64,000 nucleotides of DNA from Pseudomonadota bacterium (GCA_021800795.1 JAJYYO010000001.1:156373-220372), one strand, 5' to 3'; shown: positions 17,414 through 27,205, counted from the stretch's first letter. Program-made: numbers and translations. Notes: generated by a model not told the origin, from the sequence alone.

Positions 17414-18793
17414 TTAATCTTCTCTGTTAACGGCTTGAATATCGGTCGCCGATAGCGGCCGCTGCATGGCATCTTCCAGTTGGCCGATATGCTGTTGCAC
17501 CAGCATCAGCGCATCCTGACGGGCCAGGGTGTTGGTGTAAAATTCGTACCGGGCGAGGTTCAATGCCAGCCGATCCAGTTCGCCTGCCTGAAAAACCCTT
17601 TGCAGGCCTTGCAATTGGTGCTGTTGCGCCGATAACAAAGCGTCGGCGAGTTGCAAATTCTTTAACGCGGCACGGTAATTTTGTACTGCACGGTCCGTGT
17701 CATCGATGGCCTGCGCCTGTAGCGCGTTGACGCGCGCGGCCAGTTCCTTGCGGCGCGCAGTGGCTTCGGCAATCGGCCCCTGATTCTGATTGAAAAGGGG
17801 CAGCGTGATGCCGGACATCGGCAGTACGAACTTATTCGCCCCCGCATCGAAAGTGTAGCCGGGCCCGATATGAATATCGGGATACTGCCGGGCAATTTCC
17901 AGTTGCAGTGCCGCCTGGCCGGCCTCGTATTCCGATAACGCCGCCAATAGATCGGCGCGGTTAAGTATCGCCCGACGGCGAGCGTCATCGACTGGAATAT
18001 CGGGATAGACCCGCTCGAACGCATCAAAACGGACGTCGACGTGACGCATCGCGCTCACCGGCAATCCAATGATAGACGCCATTTGTGCGCGCGCATCCGC
18101 GATTTGTTTTTGCGTATTCGCCAGATCAAGGCGATTCCGGGCGAGGGTAATGTGTATCTGATTGTCTTCCAGTTCTGATGCAGCGCCCAAAGACAGCCGT
18201 TTATCCAGCATCCCGGCAACTTGCTGCTGTACCGCGAGCTGCTGCTCCAGAATCGATGCCCTGCGGATTGCGCTATACAGCATGAGCATCTGATCACGCA
18301 ACCGGCTGCGCACTTGCCAGGCAACGTTACCGATATTGAAGCGCGCGGCGTTGGAATGTTGTTGTGCCTGTTCGATCCGGTAGCCGCGCTTGCCGGCAGT
18401 CTCGATCGGGATATCCAGACCCAGGCCGTAGGTGTAGGGAGGTTCGCCGACTTGGGGATTGGTGGCGTAGTACGCAAGCGGAAGTTGCAGAGCAGGATTG
18501 GGACGCTGTCCCGCGCTCTGGATGGCTGCCTGACTGGCGCCGTGCTGGGCGCGCGCGATATCCAGGGTCGGACTGTAATAAAAAGCAGCCAGCGTCAGCG
18601 TGTTCAAATCCCAGACGCCGGGCGCACAGGCGCCGCCGCAGTGTGCAGCAACGTACCGCCGCAATTCCGGGTCGTCCAGCGTGCGCGCGTCAAAAGCGTT
18701 CATCAGCGCCGCCGGCGCGACAGGCTGCGCGTGGTAAGTCGCACAACCGCTGAGTGATACCGCGATCGAACATAAAGCAGCAGTGATTTTCAT
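17414..18793 (-). CDS. TolC-family outer-membrane efflux lipoprotein
   Basis: A 459-residue outer-membrane channel subunit. The signal peptide ends in LSGC, so it should be lipidated at C17. Two OEP repeats with long coiled-coil helices follow, including the conserved GLDIPIETAGKRGYRIEQA and the proline-containing PLFNQNQGPIAEA region. First gene of the RND operon. Its first 119 bases are repeated exactly at 21695-21813 as part of a chimeric pseudogene, a clear sign of a local duplication. Confidence 0.85.
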   Translation of the reverse strand: MKITAALCSIAVSLSGCATYHAQPVAPAALMNAFDARTLDDPELRRYVAAHCGGACAPGVWDLNTLTLAAFYYSPTLDIARAQHGASQAAIQSAGQRPNPALQLPLAYYATNPQVGEPPYTYGLGLDIPIETAGKRGYRIEQAQQHSNAARFNIGNVAWQVRSRLRDQMLMLYSAIRRASILEQQLAVQQQVAGMLDKRLSLGAASELEDNQIHITLARNRLDLANTQKQIADARAQMASIIGLPVSAMRHVDVRFDAFERVYPDIPVDDARRRAILNRADLLAALSEYEAGQAALQLEIARQYPDIHIGPGYTFDAGANKFVLPMSGITLPLFNQNQGPIAEATARRKELAARVNALQAQAIDDTDRAVQNYRAALKNLQLADALLSAQQHQLQGLQRVFQAGELDRLALNLARYEFYTNTLARQDALMLVQQHIGQLEDAMQRPLSATDIQAVNRED

Positions 18794-18794
18794 G
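18676..18794. repeat. 119-bp segment duplicated at 21695-21813 (copy A, in tolC-like gene)
   Basis: The 5' end of the TolC-like gene, including its start codon and lipoprotein signal, is identical base for base to 21695-21813. A second short match, AAAAAGCAGCCAGCGT near 18579-18594, continues the homology in the other copy, consistent with an internal deletion between two CCAGCGT direct repeats. Confidence 0.9.
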
Positions 18795-18878
18795 ACCTTG
18801 AATTTTGCTCCTGTTTATACGTCTACCGATTGTTTTTCGTTCTAACGATCATGGCAAGAAAGCCGCCCCTGATCATGC

Positions 18879-19291
18879 AAGGATTCTCGCAGGGATGATG
18901 CCCCGCGGGCAAGCGGGGTTCGCAGGTATATTGCCCTGTGGACAATAACTCGCATCAACTCGCAAACCCGCCATGATCGTTCCCTCCCTTGCAGGGCGCG
19001 TTTCAGCGGAACTGAAACCGTTCTCAAGGCGCGGAGCATGCTCCGCGAAACCCCTTGCTCACCCCCACGTTCCCCTTCTGATGGAACTACTGGTGAAACT
19101 ACTCAATTCTGGCTAAGGGCTAAAGCCCAAGCCATCATGGATAGCCAATCCACTGATGAAACAACTAGCCATCCCACTAAGCAACCCAAAGACGGTTGCC
19201 AAGTGGTTGGTTATAAGCCAGCAAGCTGGCAAGTGTCTGGTTATCCCGGAGGGCGAGGGGTATGGTTCGTCGCTTCGCGAGTTTCACGTTA
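18879..19291. repeat. Dispersed intergenic repeat, copy R1 (long form)
   Basis: Starts with GGATTCTCGCAGGGATGA and ends with CGCGAGTTTCACGTTA, the same borders as the copy at 40783-40908. Internal blocks such as CTGATGGAAC, ACTAAGC and CTGGTTATC plus CCGGAGGG are shared with the copy at 58886-59045. It also contains a perfect palindrome around AGCATGCT. This is a mosaic, non-coding element; no transposase is associated. Confidence 0.7.
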
Positions 19292-19317
19292 AAAAATGGA
19301 AGACACTTCTTATAAGG

Positions 19318-19347
19318 ACTTTCACCGTTAACTCAGACGGTGAAAGT
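19318..19347. terminator. Perfect 11-bp stem-loop near the 3' end of the sensor kinase gene
   Basis: ACTTTCACCGT and ACGGTGAAAGT flank an eight-base loop. It lies about 100 bases beyond the stop codon of the minus-strand kinase gene. No T-run follows on that strand, so a termination role is only possible, and it may instead be an mRNA-stabilising or repeat hairpin. Confidence 0.4.
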
Positions 19348-19451
19348 ATAAGGCACGGGATGGAACCGGAAGATGACCGCAACCTTACCAATTGGTCATC
19401 TTCAAACGCGTCAATTCCGAGAGACGAAACCGTGCTGAGAATGGAGAGTGC

Positions 19452-20870
19452 TCAGGCAGTACCGGCTGCGTTAATAAACGTCAGCGTGACAACCGTACCA
19501 TGATCGAGTTCGCTCTGGATGGAAACCGTTCCACCATGCAAATGCATTATCGACTGAACAATGGCAAGACCGAGGCCTGTGCCATACCCATGCCGCAAGC
19601 GCGCCCCATCGGCACGGTAAAAGCGCTCAAGTACACGGGGCAAGTCTTCGGGCGCTATCCCGCACCCGGTATCGCTTATGGTAATCTCTGCCGCGTGATT
19701 CCGTAGCGTCTTCGCTTCGATGACAATTTGTCCACCGCTTGGCGTATGGCGAAGTCCATTACCGACAAGATTGCCCAACGCACGCCGCAAGAGACCAGAA
19801 TCCGCGAATACGTTCCCATTGCCTCGGGCAATCAAGGTGACACCTTGCTCATCGGCCATCGCTTGGTAAAAGGCGCAGACGGCGGCGATTTTCTGTTCCA
19901 TGTCCAGCAACTGCCTGTCGAGCTGCGCGGCCGGCTGTTCAGTGCGCGCAAGGAACAGCAGTGCCTCCACCATGTGGGATAGACGATCGTACTCGTCCAT
20001 CGCCGATTCGATGCAAGCCCGGTAATCCTCGCTCGACCGGTCCCTCGTGAGCGTAATTTCTGCTTCCCCTCGCAGGATGTGGAGCGGCGTGCGCAGTTCG
20101 TGTGCGATGTCGGCCGAGAAGCACGAGATGCGGGCGAATGAATCTTCGAGGCGCGACAGGAGATGATCGAAGTTTGTCGCAAGCGGCCTTAACTCTGAAG
20201 GCCAAGCTTCGTTGCCAACACGACGGTGCAGGTCTCCCGCGCCCAGCTCATCGACGATAGCGGCCAGCCGTGAAGCGGGCCGCATGCCGCGACGGGCGAT
20301 CAGGTAACCCGCAGCAGTAGCAAACATCATGGCGACGGCGATGATGAGAAGCAATGTTCTCCAGTAGGTAGCCAGAAGTTGCCCCTCTTTTGACAGGTCT
20401 AAGGCTGCGTGCACCGTGAAACGGGAAGAATCCATGTCGAATGTGCCGGACATCACGCGATATTTTCGTCCATCGCCGGCATTCCAGTCCCACCCGCGTT
20501 CATCGTCCGGAAACCGGGCGGCGAAAAGGCCGACCGCGGCATTGGAGATGGGACTTGCGGCAACGACCTGCCCTTGCATATCCAGCACCCGGATGTATAT
20601 GCCTCGAAACGTTGTCGCCTCGTGCTGAACTTCTTCGCGCAAGGCCGCGTAGTCACTTGGATGAAGCAGCAGCACGGCGCGTACCTCGGCGATTTTGCCC
20701 GCAAGGAGTTGATCGTCCTCCCGGCTGAGTCGGTCTGCGAGCACCCAATACAGAACACTGCCGGTCGAGGCGATCAGAGCTACGCTGAGCAGCGCATACC
20801 AAAAGGTGAGGCGCGCGGCAATCGAACCTGTTCTTCCTGTTGCAGTCTCAGTCCCGCTCTTCGAGGACAT
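19452..20870 (-). CDS. Heavy-metal-type sensor histidine kinase (CusS/IrlS-like)
   Basis: A 472-residue inner-membrane kinase: membrane helix at about residues 28-50, periplasmic sensor domain, second helix near residue 170, HAMP domain (ARRGMRPASRLAAIVDELGAGD), HisKA with SADIAHELRTPLHIL, and HATPase with NLVGNGLRHTP, DTGCGIAPED and YGTGLGLAIVQ. This arrangement is characteristic of the CusS/IrlS/PcoS family that senses periplasmic Cu, Ag or Cd. It overlaps the response regulator gene by 23 bases. The natural targets would be the neighbouring RND operons, but this is inference. Confidence 0.86.
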   Translation of the reverse strand: MSSKSGTETATGRTGSIAARLTFWYALLSVALIASTGSVLYWVLADRLSREDDQLLAGKIAEVRAVLLLHPSDYAALREEVQHEATTFRGIYIRVLDMQGQVVAASPISNAAVGLFAARFPDDERGWDWNAGDGRKYRVMSGTFDMDSSRFTVHAALDLSKEGQLLATYWRTLLLIIAVAMMFATAAGYLIARRGMRPASRLAAIVDELGAGDLHRRVGNEAWPSELRPLATNFDHLLSRLEDSFARISCFSADIAHELRTPLHILRGEAEITLTRDRSSEDYRACIESAMDEYDRLSHMVEALLFLARTEQPAAQLDRQLLDMEQKIAAVCAFYQAMADEQGVTLIARGNGNVFADSGLLRRALGNLVGNGLRHTPSGGQIVIEAKTLRNHAAEITISDTGCGIAPEDLPRVLERFYRADGARLRHGYGTGLGLAIVQSIMHLHGGTVSIQSELDHGTVVTLTFINAAGTA

Positions 20871-21522
20871 ACCCCACTCCCCGTAACGTGTGAATCAGTT
20901 TGCGATTGTAAGGATCGTCCACTTTTCTCCGCAGCCTGCGGATGGCCACATCGACAACATTACTGTCACCGTCGAAATTCATGTCCCACACCTGCTCTGC
21001 GAGCCTTGTGCGGGTCAACACCTCGCCTGGATGGCGCAGGAGATATTCCAGAAGCCGGTATTCCTGCGGGGCGAGTTCTATCTGTTTCCCTGCCCTTAAC
21101 GCCTTGTGCCGCAACAAATCTATTTCGAGATCGGCGAATCGGAGCATCTCGGGCTGGCGAGCTGGTGCCCGGCGCAAAATACTGCGTACCCGCGCAAGCA
21201 GTTCCGAGAAGGCGAACGGCTTCACCAGATAATCATCGGCGCCTGAATTCAAACCCTTCACACGGTGGGAGACGGCATCCAACGCAGTAAGCAGGATGAC
21301 GGGCTGATCCTGCCGATATTTCCGGATTTCCTGAAGTACCCACCACCCGTCGCGCTTCGGCAGCATGATGTCGAGCACGACCACCTCATAGTCGCCTGTC
21401 GTGGCCAGATGAAGCCCATCGACGCCGTCCATGGCAACGTCTACCACAAAACCTTCCTCATTGAACCCTCTTGTGAGGAAGGCGGATATCTTGGGCTCGT
21501 CTTCAATGACCAGAATTTTCAT
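20848..21522 (-). CDS. Heavy-metal-type response regulator (CusR/IrlR-like)
   Basis: A 224-residue OmpR-family regulator with receiver domain (phosphoacceptor D51) and winged-helix DNA-binding domain (LTRTRLAEQVWDMNFDGDSNVVDVAIRRLRRKVD), closely matching CusR/CopR/IrlR. The ATG at 21522 overlaps the stop of the upstream chimeric pseudogene by four bases, so translation of the regulator may depend on ribosomes reading that remnant. It forms an operon with the kinase gene. Confidence 0.86.
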   Translation of the reverse strand: MKILVIEDEPKISAFLTRGFNEEGFVVDVAMDGVDGLHLATTGDYEVVVLDIMLPKRDGWWVLQEIRKYRQDQPVILLTALDAVSHRVKGLNSGADDYLVKPFAFSELLARVRSILRRAPARQPEMLRFADLEIDLLRHKALRAGKQIELAPQEYRLLEYLLRHPGEVLTRTRLAEQVWDMNFDGDSNVVDVAIRRLRRKVDDPYNRKLIHTLRGVGYVLEERD

Positions 21523-21812
21523 CGTTCGTTGCCAGTTGCGGAAGAATAGCGAAGAACATCGCTCGCATGTTGAATGGCGACATGAGCGCTTCCTGCAATC
21601 AGCAGGGTAAGGGCCACGAGCGCTGCCAGCCACTTTGTTCCAATCTCTTCGCTGAATTGGTAAATGGCCAACGCCGGACCGAAATAAAAAGCAGCCAGCG
21701 TGCGCGCGTCAAAAGCGTTCATCAGCGCCGCCGGCGCGACAGGCTGCGCGTGGTAAGTCGCACAACCGCTGAGTGATACCGCGATCGAACATAAAGCAGC
21801 AGTGATTTTCAT
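21519..21812 (-). pseudogene. Chimeric remnant: tolC 5' end joined to PAP2-like 3' end
   Basis: A 97-codon open frame made of two unrelated parts. The first 39 residues are identical to the N-terminus of the TolC-like lipoprotein encoded at 17414-18793. The remainder aligns with the very C-terminus of the P-ATPase/PAP2 fusion protein: WLAALVALTLLIAGSAH here against RLAALMLATLAIAGTVH there, followed by HASDVLRY against HAADLVRY. It lacks every catalytic motif of PAP2 and the whole TolC barrel. Its stop overlaps the response regulator start, suggesting that an intact PAP2 gene once headed this regulatory operon. Confidence 0.85.
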
Positions 21813-21813
21813 G
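21695..21813. repeat. 119-bp segment duplicated from 18676-18794 (copy B)
   Basis: Exact copy of the TolC-like gene start in the same orientation, 3.0 kb away. Homology stops one base past the start codon, so no promoter was copied along with it. The direct-repeat arrangement means that recombination between the copies would delete the kinase/regulator pair. Confidence 0.9.
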
Positions 21814-21819
21814 GCAGGT

Positions 21820-23028
21820 TCATTCTATATGACGGTGTACTCTGCGCAAGCCGGGTTGCCAGGCCAAACCCAGCAGCGCAACAAGGCAGAACGCTGCGCC
21901 GGCGTAAAACGTGAATGCCGCGCCAAACTGATCCCACAGCAAGCCGGCCAGCGCGCTGGCGATCAGCATGGCGATTCCGCTCATCAGATTGAAAAAACCG
22001 TAGGCTGTACCGCGCAGGTCTGCGGGCGCGGTATCGGCGATCATCGTTGCCAGTAACCCTTGAGTGATGCCCATGTGAACGCCCCACAGGGCGACACCGG
22101 CCAGGACAACACTCCAGTGATCGTTGATGGCGAACACCAGGTCAGCCGCAATCAGGACGATGAGACCCAATGCCAGCAGCGTCTTGTGGCTGATGCGGTC
22201 GGAGAGTTTGCCGAATGGATAGGCCGATACCGCGTAGATCATATTCATCGCCACCATCACCAGCGGCACCAGTGCGAGCGGCACGCCGCTTTGTTGCGCA
22301 CGCAGCACAAGAAACGCCTCGCTGAAGCGGGCCAGCGTGAACACGGCGCCGATAGCCACGACCCACCAATAAGGTGCGCCAAGACGCTTGAGATTTTCCC
22401 GTTGAATCGGATTTGAACGCTTGTTACCCTCGTGGCGTTCAGGTTCGCGTATGCCGAACAACAGCAATGCCACAGCCATTGTTCCCGGAATCACGGCGAC
22501 CCAGAACACCGCCCGGAAGTCGTCGGCCCACAGCAGCATCAGGACAACCGCAAGCAGCGGGCCGAGAAACGCGCCGACGGTGTCGAGAGACTGGCGCAGC
22601 CCGAATGCCGCGCCGCGCAGCTGGGGCGGCGTGATGTCGGCAACCAGCGCATCGCGCGGTGCGCCGCGTATCCCCTTGCCGACGCGATCCGCCAGGCGTG
22701 CGGTCAGCACGATGCCGATCGTGGGGGCCATTGCAAACAGCGGCTTGGTCAGTGCGCCCAGGGCATAGCCTGTCACGGCAAGTCCCTTGCGCTTGCCCAG
22801 ATAATCGCTCAGGGGCCCCGAGAACACTTTGACGATCAGCGCCGTGGATTCGGCCAGCCCTTCGATCATGCCGACCGCAAGGACACTGGCGCCCAGCGTG
22901 GTGACCATGAACAAGGGCAGCAGGCTGTGGATCATTTCGGAGGAAATGTCCATCAGCAGACTGACGAAGCCGAGTACCCATACGCCTGCGGGAATCCGGT
23001 TCAGATCGTTTTTTGTTATGCTAGTCAT
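21820..23028 (-). CDS. MFS transporter
   Basis: A 402-residue permease with twelve predicted membrane segments. The family motif between helices 2 and 3 is present as GPLSDYLGKRKG, and RLADRVGKGIRGAPRDALVAD follows in the region of helices 4-5, typical of a bacterial MFS subgroup annotated as drug or metal exporters. The ATG at 23028 is preceded by AGAGG; the open frame upstream was not used. It lies seven bases before the chimeric remnant, in the same direction as the metal-sensing regulator. The substrate is unknown. Confidence 0.83.
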   Translation of the reverse strand: MTSITKNDLNRIPAGVWVLGFVSLLMDISSEMIHSLLPLFMVTTLGASVLAVGMIEGLAESTALIVKVFSGPLSDYLGKRKGLAVTGYALGALTKPLFAMAPTIGIVLTARLADRVGKGIRGAPRDALVADITPPQLRGAAFGLRQSLDTVGAFLGPLLAVVLMLLWADDFRAVFWVAVIPGTMAVALLLFGIREPERHEGNKRSNPIQRENLKRLGAPYWWVVAIGAVFTLARFSEAFLVLRAQQSGVPLALVPLVMVAMNMIYAVSAYPFGKLSDRISHKTLLALGLIVLIAADLVFAINDHWSVVLAGVALWGVHMGITQGLLATMIADTAPADLRGTAYGFFNLMSGIAMLIASALAGLLWDQFGAAFTFYAGAAFCLVALLGLAWQPGLRRVHRHIE

Positions 23029-23151
23029 CTTCAACCTCTGGTGCGCAGCCGCTGTGCCGCAGTACGCAGGCATGACCGGTTTGCAGCGTACACGTCGAAC
23101 CGGCAAGAATTTCTCGTTTTAAGGCCAAAAAACATCTTAATACGGGCGCCA

Positions 23152-26100
23152 TTATGCTGATTTGCGCTCAAGCACGCTATACAACACCGGCATGACCAGC
23201 AATACCAGCGGCAGTTGCAGCATCAGCCCGGCGATGATGGCGATTGCCAACGGTTGTTGCATCGCCGAACCCTGCCCGATGGCCAGCGCCAAGGGCAGCA
23301 GGGTCAGAATGGCCGCCAGGGTCGTCATGATGATCGGTCGCATCCGGTTTATTCCCGCTGCTATCAAGGCTTCGGCGAGGCCAGTCTCGGGCGGCAGGCT
23401 GAAATACTCCGAAAAATAAAATATCGCGACCTCCGTGACGATCCCGACGATCATCGTCATGCCCATCATGGCCGAGATGTTCAACTCGATGCCCGTCACC
23501 CACAGGCCGACAAACACCGCCGACAAGGACAGCAAGGGCATCAGCAAAATAGCCAGCGCGACCCGGAAGCGTTCGTAAATAAACAGCAACAGCAGAAACA
23601 CCAGCGCAACAGCGGCGGCGAACACCTTTATCATGCCCTGGAAGGCGATTTGCTGCTGCTTGTAAAGTCCGCCCAGTTCATAGTAAACGCCTGGCGGCAG
23701 CATGCCGGGCGTGTTCATCGTCCGTTTCACATCGCGTATCACCGACCCCATGTCGCGTCCGCTGATGCGCGCCGTTACCGCCACCATGCGTTTGAAGTTC
23801 TCCCGGCTGATTTGCGGTTGTCCGGAAACGCTACTGAATGACGCCACGCGTCTCAACGGGAAAAAATGACCATCCGGCGCGCGCAGCAGCAGTTTCCCCA
23901 GCTCGTTTTCGCTGCTGCGCAATGCTTCAGGCAACCATACGCGCACGCCGATCATCTTGATGCCTGCGCGAATCTGCGTGGTGACTTGTCCGCTCAGTGC
24001 GTCCTGTACCATCAGCGTGACCGTTCCGGGGTCAACGCCTTCCAGCGATGCCTTTACACGGTCAACCACGATGTTCAGCGCGTCTCCGGCCGGGTTGATG
24101 CCGTTGCGGATTTCCACCACGCCCTGGATTTTGGCAAGACTTGCAGCGGTTTTCTCGGCCAGTGAGGTGAGCGTGCTCATGTCATTCGAGAATATCTTCA
24201 CTTCGATCGGCTGCGGCACGGCGGTCAGATCACCGATCAAATCCTCCATCAACTGGGCCGTTTCAATATCCAGTCCCGGTACCTGCCGGGCTACCTGGTT
24301 GCGAATCTCGTTCATCACCTCTTCAATCGGGGCGCGCGGTTGAGGCTTGAGACGAATAAAAAAATCGCCCTGATTGGCCTCGGTCAGGCCGCCGCCTAAC
24401 TGCGTGCCGGTGCGGCGCGAATAAGTGTCCACATTTGGATTGGCGCGAATGATTGTTTCCACCTGGCGCAGCAGCCGGTCGGTTTCAGTCAGCGAGGTGC
24501 CGGGTTCCGAGCGGTAATCCAGAATAAAGCCGCCTTCGTCCATTGTCGGCATAAAGCCCGAGCCTACCTGATGGTAGGCAATCCAGCCCAGCGCCAGCAC
24601 CGGTAAAACTCCGATCAGCACCAGCAGCGGTCGCGCCAGCAGGCGGCGCATCAGCGCGTCGTATCTTGCGTGTAGCCATTCGGTTAAACGCCCGCCCTCC
24701 TTCTGGTTGGCGTCTTTTTCACCCAGCAGGTGATCCGCCAGAATCGGCACGGCCAGCCAGGTCACCAGAAAGGAAATGACCAAGCCGGACGCCATGGTCA
24801 ATGACAATGCGCGGAAGAATGCGCCGGTCACGCCATCCAGAAAAGCCAATGGCACGAAGATGATCACCGTGGAGGCGGAGGAAGCGGTCAGGGGGCGCAA
24901 AAATTCGCGTGCCGCCGTTAATACCCGCCCGTGATGATCGTCCGATGCGCCGCGCAAACGACGCACGATATGCTCGATCATCACAATCGCATCATCGATG
25001 ATCAATCCCACCGCAGCGGCCATGCCGCCCAGCGTCATGATGTTGAAACTCATATGGAACACATCCAGCAACACCACTGTGGCGGCCAGCACGGCAGGCA
25101 CCACGACCATGGCGATCAGCATGATCTTCAGATTGCGCAGAAAAGCCAGCAGCACCAGGGCTGCCAGGGCGATGCCGATCAGAATGGCATCCCGCACGCT
25201 GGCGGCAGATTCCACCACCAGCCGGCTTTGGTCATACCAGTTGGCCAGTTTTACGCCCTTGGGCAGGCGATAGCCATCCAGTTTAGCCTTGATGCCATCG
25301 GCAATTTGCACGCTGTTGCTGCCGGGCTGCTGATAGACCTGTACCAGTACCGCATCATGCCCGTCCGCGTTCACGCGTATCCACTGCGGCACCGTGCTGC
25401 GCTTGACTTCGGCCACATCCTCCAGACGAACCAGGCCATTGCTGCCGCTTCTGAGCACGGTCTGCCGCACTTCTTCAATACTTTTCAAACGCGTGTCAGC
25501 GATCCCGAGGTATAGCTTGTAGTGGTCCTCCAGCCTCCCCACCGCCGTCACAACATTGGCAGCAGCCAGTGCTTTTGAGACGTCAGACATCGCCAGCCCG
25601 TAAGCCTGCAAACGCGCCGGATCGACCATCACCTGAAACTCTTCCTGGGCGCCGCCGGCAACCTGTATGCGTGCTACTCCCGCCACGCCCGACAGCAGCG
25701 GGCGCAACTGGTATTGCCCCAGATCGTAGAGTTGCGTAAGCGGCAAGGTGTCCGATGTCAGGCTGTACGCTAAAACCGGAAACACCGTCGGATCCATGCG
25801 TTTGACCGACATCTGCGTGCCTGCAGGCAGTTGCGGCAGAAGCTGCGCGACCGCCTGGCTTATTTCTGTGGCAGCCAGCGGCATGTCGCTGCCCCAGGCA
25901 AAATTGACCGACATTTCCGCCGAGCCGCGGCTGGTCGTCGAACGTACATTCTGTACGCCCGGCACGCGTCTTATCGCCTCTTCCGCCAGCATGGTGACCT
26001 GAATTTCCATCTGCTCGGCAGGCCGGTCACCTGCATCCAGCGTGACGACGACGCGCGGAAAATCCACATTGGGAAACAGTGCGACGGGCAGTTTGAACGC

Positions 26101-26178
26101 GGCGAACAGCCCCGCGACTGCCAGCATCAGCAGGAAAAACAGGATGGAACGACGATGCGTCTGCATCCAGTCGTTCAC
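23152..26178 (-). CDS. RND efflux pump, inner-membrane subunit (second system)
   Basis: A 1008-residue RND exporter with twelve helices and two large periplasmic loops. Opening FPNVDFPRVVVTLDAGDRPAEQMEIQVT is typical. The helix-4 proton relay is GLIIDDAIVMIEH, nearer to multidrug (HAE) pumps than to the metal type, although the overall sequence falls between the two. It overlaps the adaptor gene by four bases and forms a second complete tripartite operon that is clearly different in sequence from the one at 13.2-18.8 kb. The substrate is unknown. Confidence 0.83.
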   Translation of the reverse strand: MNDWMQTHRRSILFFLLMLAVAGLFAAFKLPVALFPNVDFPRVVVTLDAGDRPAEQMEIQVTMLAEEAIRRVPGVQNVRSTTSRGSAEMSVNFAWGSDMPLAATEISQAVAQLLPQLPAGTQMSVKRMDPTVFPVLAYSLTSDTLPLTQLYDLGQYQLRPLLSGVAGVARIQVAGGAQEEFQVMVDPARLQAYGLAMSDVSKALAAANVVTAVGRLEDHYKLYLGIADTRLKSIEEVRQTVLRSGSNGLVRLEDVAEVKRSTVPQWIRVNADGHDAVLVQVYQQPGSNSVQIADGIKAKLDGYRLPKGVKLANWYDQSRLVVESAASVRDAILIGIALAALVLLAFLRNLKIMLIAMVVVPAVLAATVVLLDVFHMSFNIMTLGGMAAAVGLIIDDAIVMIEHIVRRLRGASDDHHGRVLTAAREFLRPLTASSASTVIIFVPLAFLDGVTGAFFRALSLTMASGLVISFLVTWLAVPILADHLLGEKDANQKEGGRLTEWLHARYDALMRRLLARPLLVLIGVLPVLALGWIAYHQVGSGFMPTMDEGGFILDYRSEPGTSLTETDRLLRQVETIIRANPNVDTYSRRTGTQLGGGLTEANQGDFFIRLKPQPRAPIEEVMNEIRNQVARQVPGLDIETAQLMEDLIGDLTAVPQPIEVKIFSNDMSTLTSLAEKTAASLAKIQGVVEIRNGINPAGDALNIVVDRVKASLEGVDPGTVTLMVQDALSGQVTTQIRAGIKMIGVRVWLPEALRSSENELGKLLLRAPDGHFFPLRRVASFSSVSGQPQISRENFKRMVAVTARISGRDMGSVIRDVKRTMNTPGMLPPGVYYELGGLYKQQQIAFQGMIKVFAAAVALVFLLLLFIYERFRVALAILLMPLLSLSAVFVGLWVTGIELNISAMMGMTMIVGIVTEVAIFYFSEYFSLPPETGLAEALIAAGINRMRPIIMTTLAAILTLLPLALAIGQGSAMQQPLAIAIIAGLMLQLPLVLLVMPVLYSVLERKSA

Positions 26179-27203
26179 GGCTTGGCCTCCCGCACCATCA
26201 TGCCGTCCTGCAACTCATAATTGCCTGACACAACTACTTTGAGCGCACTGTCGAGCGCGCCGCTGACCGCTGCGCTGGTTTCGCGTTCCACGCCCACCGT
26301 CACAGGCACCCGCCTGGCATGACCGTTGCGTATTTGAAACAGAAAGCTGCCTTGTTCGTCGCGCAGCACGGCGGAACGCGGCACGACCCAGGATTCCCTG
26401 TTGTCCAGCGCGATCGTGCCGCGTATTTGCATGCCGGGCAGCAGGCTGCTGGTTGCGCCCTGTAATTCGACATCCACGTCAACCAGACGGGTGAGCGGAT
26501 TGATTACACCGTGAATTTGCAGCAATCGGGACGCCACCGCAGCTTGGTTGCCAAACACCGAAGCAATCTCGACCGTCATGCCGACCCGCAAACGTGCGAT
26601 GTCTTCCGGTTCGATGCCCAGTGTGGCGCGCAACTTGCCAACCTTCGCCAATTGCATGATTAAAGCGCCTGGCAACAGGCGATCACCTTGTTGTACGGCA
26701 AGCTGCGATACCACGCCATCAAACGATGCGCTGACCCGTTGCGTCCCCACTCCGGCGCCGATGCCGGTTTGCGCGGCCAGGTTTGCCTGTGCATCCTGTA
26801 ATGCCTTGCGTGCAGCGGCCAGTTGCGTCTGTGTGGCAAGCTGATGTGCAGCCAGATCCTCGACACGTTTCAGTTCGCTGCGCGCAAAAACCTCCGTTGT
26901 TTCCGTCTGGCGATACAGTGCGGCTGCATTCGGATCAGTTACAAATTCCAGCAAGGCCTGATTACGCTTGACGACCTGTCCTGCCACTACGTACAGGCGT
27001 GCAATTTGACCTGCGCGTGGAAAACTGATGTTTTCAGTCGCGCCGGTGGCGGGCATTACACTGCCATAGGCAGTCAGTCTCTCGCCTATGGGTTGTCTGC
27101 GCAGGGTATCGGATTTAATCAATACGCTGGGCGCCGCATTTTCGGGCGCGCCAGCGGCGGGCAACATCAGGATCATGAACAGCAGTGCGAACAGTATTTG
27201 CAT
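26175..27203 (-). CDS. RND efflux periplasmic adaptor (second system)
   Basis: A 342-residue membrane-fusion protein with a cleavable signal peptide (MQILFALLFMILMLPAAGA) rather than a membrane helix. The lipoyl-like domain (ISFPRAGQIARLYVVAGQVVKRNQ), helical hairpin and beta-barrel follow in order. The gene is placed between the TolC-like gene (2-base gap) and the pump gene (4-base overlap). Confidence 0.82.
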   Translation of the reverse strand: MQILFALLFMILMLPAAGAPENAAPSVLIKSDTLRRQPIGERLTAYGSVMPATGATENISFPRAGQIARLYVVAGQVVKRNQALLEFVTDPNAAALYRQTETTEVFARSELKRVEDLAAHQLATQTQLAAARKALQDAQANLAAQTGIGAGVGTQRVSASFDGVVSQLAVQQGDRLLPGALIMQLAKVGKLRATLGIEPEDIARLRVGMTVEIASVFGNQAAVASRLLQIHGVINPLTRLVDVDVELQGATSSLLPGMQIRGTIALDNRESWVVPRSAVLRDEQGSFLFQIRNGHARRVPVTVGVERETSAAVSGALDSALKVVVSGNYELQDGMMVREAKP

Positions 27204-27205
27204 CG

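Larger units (their letters stand above)
18794..19451. other. Gene-free interval packed with hairpin repeats
   Basis: No credible gene is present. The interval holds the longest copy of the dispersed repeat family (18879-19291), a perfect 18-bp palindrome (19030-19047) and a 30-base stem-loop (19318-19347). It separates the 3' end of the metal-sensor kinase gene from the TolC-like gene upstream of the RND operon, so promoters for the latter should lie at its left edge. Confidence 0.6.
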
